A stretch of 15,042 bases of DNA from assembly GCA_964481035.1 (NCBI GenBank), contig CAYZSE010000085.1:1-15042 (forward strand), given 5' to 3'. Made by a program: the position numbers and the translations under genes. The stretch's first letter is position 1. The number at the start of each line of letters is the position of its first letter. Source of the DNA: JAAAPF01 sp964481035. GTDB lineage: Bacteria; Pseudomonadota; Alphaproteobacteria; Geminicoccales; Geminicoccaceae. Below are positions 7,251-13,667 of the stretch, piece by piece. The notes under the pieces were generated by a model. It was not told the origin of the DNA and searched no databases. It worked only from the letters and a program-made list of their open reading frames with translations.

Positions 7251-8234
7251 ATGGACCAGGCTCAGATCGACGACGGCTTGCACCTCGACGCGCCGGGGCG
7301 CGGCCGGATCTACGATTCGATCATCGAGACCATCGGCAACACGCCGCTCGTGCGCGCGCCGCGGCTCGCCGCCGAGCACGGCGCCGTCGCCGACGTCTGC
7401 TTCAAGCTCGAGTTCTTCAATCCCATCGCCAGCGTCAAGGACCGGATCGGCGTCGCCATGATCCTCGACCTCGAGCGGCGCGGGAAGATCGGCCCGCATA
7501 CGGCGCTGGTCGAGCCGACCTCGGGCAACACGGGCATCGGCCTCGCCTTCGCCGCCGCGGCGCGCGGCTACCGGCTGGTCTTGACCATGCCCGAATCGAT
7601 GTCCATCGAGCGGCGCAAGATGCTGGCGTTGCTGGGCGCCGAGCTCGTGCTCACGCCCAAGGAGAAGGGCATGGGCGGCGCCATCGCCCGGGCCAAGGAG
7701 ATCATCGAGGAGATCGGCGACGCGGTGATGCCGGGCCAGTTCACCAACCCCGCCAACCCGGCGATCCACCGCCGGACCACGGCCGAGGAGATCTGGAAGG
7801 ACACGGCCGGCGAGGTCGACGCCATCGTCGCCGGCGTCGGCACCGGCGGCACCTTCACCGGCTGCGCGGAGGTTCTCAAGCCGCGCCGGCCGGACCTCAA
7901 GATGATCGCGGTCGAGCCCGCGGCGAGCCCGGTGCTTTCGGGCGGCTCGCACAGCCCGCATCCGCTCCAGGGCATCGGCGCCGGCTTCATCCCGGAGGTC
8001 ATGCAGACCGACCTCGTCGACGAGATCGTCCAGGTCGCCAACGACGACGCGCTCGCGACCGCCCGCCAGGCGGCCCGGCTCGACGGCATGCCCGTGGGCA
8101 TCTCCTCGGGCGCCGCGATCTGGGCCGGCCTGCAGGTCGGCGCGCGACCGGAATTCGCCGGCAAGCGCGTGGTGACCGTGGTGCCGTCATTCGCCGAGCG
8201 CTACCTTTCGACGGTGCTCTTCGACGATCTCTGA
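7251..8234 (+). CDS. cysK: cysteine synthase (O-acetylserine sulfhydrylase), PLP-dependent
   Basis: Fold-type II PLP enzyme that makes L-cysteine from O-acetyl-L-serine and sulfide in the cytoplasm. With the chosen start it has 327 residues, typical of CysK/CysM. The N-terminal signature is SIIETIGNTPLVR. The PLP lysine is K63 (NPIASVKDRIG) and the substrate loop is TSGNTG (90-95). The PLP-phosphate loop is GTGGT (197-201), the pyridine-N serine lies in GISSGA (284-288), and the C-terminus is the usual SFAERYLST. A short N-terminal extension (residues 1-20) precedes the family core. No cysE or sulfate-assimilation genes lie nearby, so it looks like a stand-alone gene. The paralogue question (CysK, CysM or cystathionine beta-synthase-like) is not settled by sequence alone, but the length and motifs favour CysK. 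Confidence 0.92.
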   Translation: MDQAQIDDGLHLDAPGRGRIYDSIIETIGNTPLVRAPRLAAEHGAVADVCFKLEFFNPIASVKDRIGVAMILDLERRGKIGPHTALVEPTSGNTGIGLAFAAAARGYRLVLTMPESMSIERRKMLALLGAELVLTPKEKGMGGAIARAKEIIEEIGDAVMPGQFTNPANPAIHRRTTAEEIWKDTAGEVDAIVAGVGTGGTFTGCAEVLKPRRPDLKMIAVEPAASPVLSGGSHSPHPLQGIGAGFIPEVMQTDLVDEIVQVANDDALATARQAARLDGMPVGISSGAAIWAGLQVGARPEFAGKRVVTVVPSFAERYLSTVLFDDL

Positions 8235-8244
8235 GCGTGGCGGC

Positions 8245-8269
8245 TCGCCCGCGTCTCAGGCGCGGGCGA
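8245..8269. terminator. bidirectional GC hairpin between convergent genes
   Basis: TCGCCCGCG (8245-8253) pairs perfectly with CGCGGGCGA (8261-8269) around a 7-base loop, TCTCAGG. The methyltransferase stop codon (8256-8258 on the opposite strand) lies in the loop, and the hairpin starts 10 bases after the cysteine synthase stop. A perfect 9-bp stem exactly between convergent genes suggests shared termination. Neither side has a T run, so efficiency is uncertain. Confidence 0.45.
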
Positions 8270-8819
8270 CCAGCCCCCAGGCGCTCACCGGAACGGCGGG
8301 CAGCGCCACGGTGTCGACCGAACGGAAGCCGGCCTCGCGGACCATCCTCGCGAGCGCCGGCACCGGCGCGGCCATGCCGTCGAGGTCGTCTTCGGCGTCG
8401 TCCCAGACGCAGATGGCGAGCTGGCCGTCGGAACGCAGGACGCGCCTGGTCTCGGCGAGCGCCGGCGCCGCCGCCTCGATCCCGCCGAAGCCGAGCCTGC
8501 CGACGATCAGGTCGCGGCTGGCGCGGGCAAGCGGCAGGGCGGTCGGGGCGCCGTGCTCGATCCGCACCCCGTGCTCGGCGAGCCGCTCGCTTGCGACGGC
8601 GACCTTGCTCGCGTCCGCGTCGACGGCGATCAGGTGGCGCGGCTGGTGGTCGGCCGCGATCAACGACGTCCAGACGCCGTCCTCACATCCGATCTCCAGC
8701 CAATCGAGGCCGGGCTCGGCGGCGAGCCAGTCGAGGAAGGCGTGGCCCAGGCTGAGCCTGCGGGACCCGACGGTAGCGCCGACGACGGACGAGTAGGCTT
8801 GTGTTGCGACAGCGATCAT
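8256..8819 (-). CDS. small class I SAM-dependent methyltransferase-like protein
   Basis: Short (187-residue) Rossmann-fold methyltransferase of the Methyltransf_11 style; the substrate is unknown. Motif I is WLEIGCEDGVWTS (residues 40-52), where the middle glycine of GxGxG is replaced by Glu-Asp. The acidic ribose-binding residue follows in LIAVDAD (D67). Motif II-like DLIVGRLGFGG and the post-motif helix plus VLRSDGQLAICVWDD are recognisable. The ATG at 8819 is preferred over the GTG at 8834 because GAGGGG (8832-8827) sits about 7 bases before it. The gene is on the same strand as the large acyl-CoA synthetase/acetyltransferase gene 124 bases upstream, but a candidate promoter and dyad lie between them, so it may be transcribed separately. 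The altered glycine loop could mean weak SAM binding. Confidence 0.75.
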   Translation of the reverse strand: MIAVATQAYSSVVGATVGSRRLSLGHAFLDWLAAEPGLDWLEIGCEDGVWTSLIAADHQPRHLIAVDADASKVAVASERLAEHGVRIEHGAPTALPLARASRDLIVGRLGFGGIEAAAPALAETRRVLRSDGQLAICVWDDAEDDLDGMAAPVPALARMVREAGFRSVDTVALPAVPVSAWGLVARA

Positions 8820-8831
8820 CGTGGCCCCCCT

Positions 8832-8853
8832 CACTTTGAAAAGTTAGGCTAAC
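8832..8853 (-). promoter_or_regulatory. twin dyad-symmetric elements upstream of the methyltransferase gene
   Basis: GTTAG-G-CTAAC (8843-8853) is an 11-base near-perfect palindrome located 24-34 bases before the methyltransferase ATG. It abuts a second dyad, ACTTT-GA-AAAGT (8833-8844), sharing its edge. The paired dyads could form an operator in the 5' leader. I recognise no regulator for this pattern. Confidence 0.3.
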
Positions 8854-8865
8854 CACGATTTGTTC

Positions 8866-8894
8866 GCGATGCTTATGCGACCTCGGTATGTCAA
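8866..8894 (-). promoter_or_regulatory. candidate -35 element for the methyltransferase gene
   Basis: On the minus strand a perfect TTGACA (8894-8889) lies in the gap between the two minus-strand genes. The -10 position at 17-base spacing (CATCGC, 8871-8866) is a poor match to TATAAT. The strong -35 suggests a separate promoter, but the missing -10 keeps confidence low. Confidence 0.25.
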
Positions 8895-8943
8895 TCCATC
8901 GAGACGCGCGGCGTCGGCGATGCGGGAATTTCGTCCTGTTCGC

Positions 8944-11619
8944 TTAGGCGCCGGCCGCGTCGAGGACCATGTGGAAGACTTCGGGGTCGTCGGACCGGTG
9001 GCGGCGGAAGCCCAGGCGCTCGCACATGGTGAGCATGCGCTCGTTCTCGGCCAGCACCTCGCCGAAGATCTCGCCGACGCCGGTGCGCCGGCCGTGCTCG
9101 ATGATCTCCTGCATGAGCCGCAGCCCGAGGCCGCGGCCGGCGATGTCGCTTCGGGTCATCACCGCGTACTCGGCGCGCTGCAGGTCCGGGTCGGCGTGCA
9201 GGCGCCCGACGCCCCACAGGCCGTCGCGCTGGCCGTTCATGGCATGGGCGACGAAGGCCATCTCCCGATCGTAGTCGATCTGGGTGAGCCGGGCGGCGAG
9301 GGTCGGCGGTAGCTGTTTCATCGCCGTGAAGAAGCGCATGCGCAGGTCTTCGAGGTTGCTCTTGGCGATCATGTCGTGGAGCTCGGGCGCGTCGTCGGGG
9401 CGGATCGGCCGCACATAGACCGGCGTGCCGTCACGCAGCGTCACGATCTTTTCCAGCTCGCGCGGGTAGGGGCGGATGGCGAACCGCTGCGAGCCGGGGC
9501 GGGCGGGGATCGCCAGCCGGATCCGCGCGTCCAGGGCGAGGACGCCGTTGGCGTTGGCCAGGAGCGGGTTGACGTCGACCTCCTCGATGAGATCGACGTC
9601 GGTCACCAGCTGGGCGAGCTTGACGAGCGCGAGGGCGATCTGGTCGAGGGCCGCGGGCAGCGTCGTCCGGTAGCCCTTCAAGAGGCGGGCGACGCGGGTC
9701 TGCGAGATCATCTCGAGGGCGAGCTCGAGGTTCAAGGGCGGCAGCGCCACGGCCCGGTCGCGCAGCGCCTCGACCGCGATGCCGCCGGCCCCGAAGAGGA
9801 TGATCGGCCCGAAGGTCGGGTCGGTCTTGGCGCCGATGATCAGCTCGGTGCTGCCCGGCATCTCGACCATCTCCTGCACGCTGAAGCCCTCGATCCGGGC
9901 CCCCGGCGCGCGCTCGCGGACCCGCGCCAACATCGCCTCGGCGGCCTTCTCGATGGCGGCCGGATGCGCGAGGTTGAGGGCGACGCCGTCGACGTCGGAC
10001 TTGTGCGGGATGTCGGGCGAGAGGATCTTGAGGGCCACGCGCATGCCCAGACGCTGACCCATGCGGCCCGCTTCCTCGGGCGTGGCCGCAGTCTCGGTGC
10101 GGACCACGGGGATGCCGTAGGCGGCCAGCAGGCGCTTGCTTTCGGGCTCGGTCAGCCAGTCGCGACCGGCGTCCAGCGTCTCCTCGCAGAGATGGCGGAC
10201 GGCGGTGACGTCGGGTCGGGGCTCGAGGTCGATGGCGGTCGGCACCTGCAGCAGCGTCTCTTGGTTTCGCTGGTAGGCGACGAGGTGCATGAAGCCCTGG
10301 ATCGCGTCCTCGGGCGTGTCGTAGGTGGGGATCCGCGCGGTCGCGAACCGCCGCCGGGCCGGGCGTGGGATCTCCTTGCCGAGCCAGGACGTCAGCACCG
10401 GCCGGCGCTTCTTCTTGACGGTGGCGATGACCGCGTCGGCATTGCCGTCGACCCAGTCCTCGGCGATGGGGCTGTTGAGAACCAGGATGGCGTCGAGGTC
10501 GTCGTCGCTGAGCAGCGCCTCGAGCGAGCGGGCGTAGCGATCGGGATCGGCGTCCGCGCCGATGTCGACCGGATTTCGCGGGCTGCAGAACTCGGGCAAG
10601 AAGGCGCCGAGCTTGGCGACGGTCGCCTCGCCGAGCTCGGCGAGGGTGCCGCCGTGCTGGATCAGCGCGTCGGTCGCGAGCACGCCCATGCCGCCGCCGT
10701 TGGAGAGGATCGCCAGACGGTCCCCTTTGACGCGCATCCCCATGCCGACCGTCTCGACCGCCGCGAAAACCTCGTTGAGATCGTCGACCCGGAGCATGCC
10801 GGCACGGCGGAAGGCGGCGCTGTAGACGTCGTCCTCGCCGGCGAGCATGCCGGTATGCGACTGGGCGGCGCGCGCGCCGTCGGCACTGCGGCCGGTCTTG
10901 ATGACCACCACGGGCTTGGTCCGCGAGGCGGCGCGGGCCGCCGACATGAACTTGCGCGCGTCCTTCACGCCCTCGATGTGCAACAGGATCGCCCGGGTCC
11001 GCGGATCGGCGAGCCAGTAGTCGAGGAGGTCACCGAAATCGACGTCGGCGAGATCACCCACCGAGACGAGGTGGCTGAAGCCGACACCGCGATAGGTCGC
11101 CCAGTCGAGGACGGTGCTCAAGACCGCGCCCGACTGTGCTGCAAAGGCGAGCGAGCCCTTGAGCGGCCGCGTCCCGAGCGGGCTCGCGTCGAGGGCGATG
11201 TCGGGAACGACGATGCCGAGGCAGTTGGGTCCGACGATGCGCAGGACGTGCGGCTTGGCCGCGTCCAGCATCCGCTGCTGGAGCGCTCGACCCGGCTCGC
11301 CGATCTCGGCGAAGCCCGGCGAGATCACGACCGCGGCCTTGCTGCCGCGCGCGGCGAGGCTGTCGATGATCCCCGGAACGCCCTCCGCCGGGCTCGCGAT
11401 CACCGCCAGGTCGGGCGCGGTCGCCAGCTCGTCGATCGTCGACACCACTGCCGCGCCGTTCGCCGCGGCGATGTCGCCGACCAGGGTGACGGAACCCTTG
11501 AAGCCGCTGGCGACGAGGTTCTGCGTGAGCACGCGCGCCAGCGTGTCCGGGGCATCGCTGGCGCCGACGAGAACGACGGAACTCGGGTTGAAGAGACGGT
11601 CGAGATTACGGACCGACAT
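8944..11619 (-). CDS. Pat-like fusion: ADP-forming acyl-CoA synthetase plus GNAT acetyltransferase
   Basis: An 891-residue protein with the architecture of Salmonella Pat / E. coli YfiQ, the protein lysine acetyltransferase that controls acetyl-CoA synthetase. In order: CoA-binding Rossmann domain (about 8-135, VVLVGASD), succinyl-CoA-ligase-like domains (about 150-455), ATP-grasp domain (about 490-700; LKILSPDIPHKSDVDGV with H539, LFGAGG) and C-terminal GNAT domain (about 725-885; VYVRPIRPDD, IDYDREMAFVA, AEYAV with E817, GRGLGLRLM). Unlike YfiQ, where as I recall the site is degenerate, this protein keeps SHTG with H255, the expected phosphohistidine of ADP-forming synthetases, and E216 39 residues earlier. 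It may therefore still make acyl-CoA as well as acetylate proteins. There is no clear ribosome site before the ATG. A perfect 17-bp palindrome lies 36-52 bases upstream. Confidence 0.9.
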   Translation of the reverse strand: MSVRNLDRLFNPSSVVLVGASDAPDTLARVLTQNLVASGFKGSVTLVGDIAAANGAAVVSTIDELATAPDLAVIASPAEGVPGIIDSLAARGSKAAVVISPGFAEIGEPGRALQQRMLDAAKPHVLRIVGPNCLGIVVPDIALDASPLGTRPLKGSLAFAAQSGAVLSTVLDWATYRGVGFSHLVSVGDLADVDFGDLLDYWLADPRTRAILLHIEGVKDARKFMSAARAASRTKPVVVIKTGRSADGARAAQSHTGMLAGEDDVYSAAFRRAGMLRVDDLNEVFAAVETVGMGMRVKGDRLAILSNGGGMGVLATDALIQHGGTLAELGEATVAKLGAFLPEFCSPRNPVDIGADADPDRYARSLEALLSDDDLDAILVLNSPIAEDWVDGNADAVIATVKKKRRPVLTSWLGKEIPRPARRRFATARIPTYDTPEDAIQGFMHLVAYQRNQETLLQVPTAIDLEPRPDVTAVRHLCEETLDAGRDWLTEPESKRLLAAYGIPVVRTETAATPEEAGRMGQRLGMRVALKILSPDIPHKSDVDGVALNLAHPAAIEKAAEAMLARVRERAPGARIEGFSVQEMVEMPGSTELIIGAKTDPTFGPIILFGAGGIAVEALRDRAVALPPLNLELALEMISQTRVARLLKGYRTTLPAALDQIALALVKLAQLVTDVDLIEEVDVNPLLANANGVLALDARIRLAIPARPGSQRFAIRPYPRELEKIVTLRDGTPVYVRPIRPDDAPELHDMIAKSNLEDLRMRFFTAMKQLPPTLAARLTQIDYDREMAFVAHAMNGQRDGLWGVGRLHADPDLQRAEYAVMTRSDIAGRGLGLRLMQEIIEHGRRTGVGEIFGEVLAENERMLTMCERLGFRRHRSDDPEVFHMVLDAAGA

Positions 11620-11636
11620 GAGCGGCGCCTATGGGC

Positions 11637-11642
11637 AGTGTA
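11637..11642 (-). promoter_or_regulatory. candidate -10 element for the acetyltransferase gene
   Basis: On the minus strand TACACT (11642-11637) matches TATAAT at four of six positions. It would place the transcript start about 10 bases before the ATG at 11619. The 17-bp palindrome would then cover the -35 region, a typical repressor position. No good -35 is visible at standard spacing. Confidence 0.3.
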
Positions 11643-11654
11643 CGAAACAGGTCC

Positions 11655-11671
11655 ATGTTGCACTGCAACAT
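11655..11671. promoter_or_regulatory. perfect 17-bp palindromic operator candidate
   Basis: ATGTTGCA-C-TGCAACAT is an 8-1-8 perfect inverted repeat, centred at 11663, 36-52 bases upstream of the acetyltransferase ATG. Perfect symmetry, position and TTGC/GCAA half-sites all fit a dimeric transcription factor site. From memory, TGCA-type sites are associated with PhaR (polyhydroxyalkanoate control) and TTTGC/GCAAA sites with RamB/ScfR-type short-chain acyl regulators. Neither assignment is proven here. Confidence 0.65.
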
Positions 11672-11781
11672 AGAGCCGTGTCCGACCCGTGACCAGAGCT
11701 TCCGTCTCGAGCGGCGTGGCCGATGTGGCATCGGTGCGACAGTCGCCTGGCGCAGCCCGACCTCTACGCACCCTGAACTGA

Positions 11782-11810
11782 ATGATACACCTCTTGCGCC
11801 CCTTTGGCCA
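11782..11810 (-). promoter_or_regulatory. candidate distal promoter for the acetyltransferase gene
   Basis: On the minus strand TGGCCA (11810-11805, four of six to TTGACA) and TATCAT (11787-11782, five of six to TATAAT) are separated by exactly 17 bases. Transcription from here would give a leader of roughly 155 bases that includes the inverted repeat at 11720-11734 and the palindrome. Confidence 0.35.
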
Positions 11811-12174
11811 CGCATCGCCGGGCCTATCGAGGCGTCCGGCGGCGCCCGGTCTGCGCCCGGCCTGCCCAGGCGACGGGCTACGGGTGCGCACTGAGGGCAT
11901 GGTGGCGCGCGCGGCGACGGGATCCCCGTCCGTCGCCGGGCACGTGCTGCGGCTTCCGGTCGCAGTCCTTGCCGGACCGCCGCTCGGCGCGGCGGCCCGT
12001 TCGTCCCGGCGGGCCGCTTCGGCTGGGACCGTCACGTGCGCACGGTTAGGCCCGGGGCGTCGCGGCCCTCGGTGAGGTGCTCCGTCGCCGGCGCGCGCAG
12101 GCGACGACGCCTCCGCCCGTCGCACACCTTGCAAGGCATGCGCTTTGCTGATCTCCATCGCGAGGGGCCACGCC

Positions 12175-12182
12175 GAGGAGGA
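12175..12182 (+). promoter_or_regulatory. ribosome binding site that fixes the ATP-grasp start
   Basis: GAGGAGGA lies nine bases before the ATG at 12192. It favours this start over the upstream in-frame ATGs at 12036 and 12138, which lack ribosome sites and would add non-conserved residues. Confidence 0.7.
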
Positions 12183-12191
12183 CCGGCGATC

Positions 12192-13667
12192 ATGGACGAT
12201 GCCGCGCGCTCGCGCGCGTTCTTCAACGAGATGTACGAGCCCGACGGCACCGTCCGAGCCAGCTACGCGGGCATCCAGGCGTGGCTCGCCGAGACCGATC
12301 CGAAGCTCGTCGAGCTCAAGCGGCGCGAGGCCGAGTTCCTCTTTCGCCGGATCGGCATCACCTTCGCGGTCTACGGTGCCGGCGCCGATCCCGAGCGGAT
12401 CATCCCCTTCGACATCGTGCCCAGGGTGATCGCCGCCGACGAGTGGGCGCTTCTCGAGCGCGGCCTCGCCCAGCGGGTCCGTGCGCTCAACGCCTTCCTC
12501 CACGACATCTACCACGGCCGCGAGATCGTCCGCGCCGGGGTCGTCCCCGACACCCATCTGCGCCACCACTCGGCCTATGTCGCGGCGATGCAGGGCCTCA
12601 CCCCGCCGCATCGGGCCTACACCGCGATCGCCGGCATCGACGTGGTGCGGACGGCGCCGCACGACTTCTACGTGCTCGAGGATAATCTCCGCACGCCGTC
12701 GGGCGTCTCCTACATGCTCGAGAACCGCGAGATGATGATGCGGCTCTTCCCCGATCTGTGCGCCCGGCATGGACCCAGGCCGGTCGATCACTACCCCGAC
12801 GCGCTCTTGGCGACCCTGCGCTCGATCGCACCCGCGTCCTGCGAGGGCGAGCCGGTGGTCGCGGTGCTCACGCCGGGTCTCTTCAACAGTGCCTATTTCG
12901 AGCACGCCTATCTGGCCGATCGCATGGGCGTCGAGCTGGTCGAAGGCCAGGACCTGTTCGTCGACGACGACCGCGTGTTCATGCGCACGACCCAGGGGCC
13001 GCGTGCCGTCGACGTGCTCTACCGGCGGATCGACGACGACTTCCTCGATCCCGAGACGTTCCGCGCCGACAGCGCGCTCGGCGTGCCGGGGCTGATGCGC
13101 GCCTACCGCGCCGGCCGGGTGAGCCTCGCCAACGCCCCCGGCACGGGCATCGCCGACGACAAGGCGACCTACATCCACGTGCCGAAGATGATCGAGTTCT
13201 ACCTCGGTGAGCCGCCCATCTTGAACAACGTGCCGACCTACGACTGCGCCGTGCCGGAGACGCTGGCCTATGTGCTCGACCACCTCGAGGAGCTGGTCGT
13301 CAAGGAGGTGCTGGGCTCGGGCGGCTACGGCATGCTGATCGGCCCGCGCGCGTCCGCCGCCGAGCGCGAGGTCTTCGCCGCGCGCCTCAAAGCCACCCCC
13401 GACGCCTACATCGCGCAGCCGACGCTGGCCTTGAGCGCAGCGCCGACCTTCGTCGACGGCGGGATCGCGCCTCGGCACATCGACCTGCGCCCGTTCGTGC
13501 TGATGGGCGAGCAGATCACCATCGTGCCGGGCGGGCTCACCCGGGTGGCGCTGCCCGAGGGCTCGCTGGTCGTCAACTCGAGCCAGGGCGGCGGCACCAA
13601 GGACACCTGGGTGCTCACCGGCACCGGCTCGGGCCAGTCGCAGAGCCAGAGCCAGAGGCAGGGCTGA
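12192..13667 (+). CDS. circularly permuted ATP-grasp family protein (predicted amide ligase)
   Basis: A 491-residue member of the circularly permuted ATP-grasp (former DUF404/DUF407) family. It is predicted by comparative genomics to form amide bonds using ATP, with the physiological substrate unknown. Family hallmarks are visible: the N-terminal FFNEMYEPDG and SYAGIQ, RRIGITFAVYG, FDIVPRVI, NAFLHDIYHGREI, FYVLEDNLRTPSGVSYMLENR, PGTGIADDKATYIHVPKMIEFYLGE and NVPTY. The glycine-rich VVKEVLGSGGYGMLIGP has K371 as a likely nucleotide-phosphate contact. DLRPFVL and SSQGGGTKDTWVL follow at the C-terminus. The last 11 residues are a Gln/Ser-rich tail encoded by a CAGAGC-like repeat. The stop overlaps the next ATG (TGATG), so it is translationally coupled to the alpha-E gene. 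The transglutaminase-like and Anbu protease partners seen in other genomes are not in this window. Confidence 0.88.
   Translation: MDDAARSRAFFNEMYEPDGTVRASYAGIQAWLAETDPKLVELKRREAEFLFRRIGITFAVYGAGADPERIIPFDIVPRVIAADEWALLERGLAQRVRALNAFLHDIYHGREIVRAGVVPDTHLRHHSAYVAAMQGLTPPHRAYTAIAGIDVVRTAPHDFYVLEDNLRTPSGVSYMLENREMMMRLFPDLCARHGPRPVDHYPDALLATLRSIAPASCEGEPVVAVLTPGLFNSAYFEHAYLADRMGVELVEGQDLFVDDDRVFMRTTQGPRAVDVLYRRIDDDFLDPETFRADSALGVPGLMRAYRAGRVSLANAPGTGIADDKATYIHVPKMIEFYLGEPPILNNVPTYDCAVPETLAYVLDHLEELVVKEVLGSGGYGMLIGPRASAAEREVFAARLKATPDAYIAQPTLALSAAPTFVDGGIAPRHIDLRPFVLMGEQITIVPGGLTRVALPEGSLVVNSSQGGGTKDTWVLTGTGSGQSQSQSQRQG
13639..13662 (+). repeat. short CAGAGC-type tandem repeat encoding a Gln/Ser tail
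   Basis: Imperfect hexamer copies (CAGTCG, CAGAGC, CAGAGC, CAGAGG) end the ATP-grasp gene and encode QSQSQSQRQ. The last copy supplies GAGG (13655-13658), eight bases before the alpha-E ATG. The purine-rich repeat may therefore double as the ribosome site of the next gene. Confidence 0.6.

Larger units (their letters stand above)
11620..12191. other. 572-base divergent intergenic region with no supported gene
   Basis: This separates the minus-strand acetyltransferase gene from the plus-strand ATP-grasp gene. It holds the 17-bp palindrome (11655-11671) and a 6-3-6 inverted repeat CCGATG-TGG-CATCGG (11720-11734). An AT-richer patch lies near 11770-11790. A GC hairpin GGCGACG (11913-11919) / CGTCGCC (11931-11937) has an alternative GACGGG-ATC-CCCGTC fold inside it. 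Short open frames of 80-97 codons exist, but they have no ribosome sites, conserved motifs or recognisable composition, so I do not call them. I see no tRNA T-loop. Confidence 0.6.

Noticed and set aside
9376..11673. 765-codon plus-strand open frame opposite the acetyltransferase fusion
   Set aside because: The minus strand encodes an intact multi-domain protein with catalytic motifs. The plus-strand product has none.
11631..12075. Short plus-strand frames (81-97 codons) in the divergent gap
   Set aside because: They overlap each other in different frames, lack ribosome sites and give Pro/Arg/Ala-rich random-looking products.
12129..12148. TTGCAA -35-like element and an imperfect GCATGC-centred palindrome before the ATP-grasp gene
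   Set aside because: No acceptable -10 lies at 16-18 bases and the palindrome has mismatches, so neither a promoter nor an operator can be supported.
11400..13478. 692-codon minus-strand frame spanning the intergenic region and the ATP-grasp gene
   Set aside because: It crosses from an antisense shadow through the intergenic gap into another antisense shadow, with no motif, ribosome site or consistent composition.
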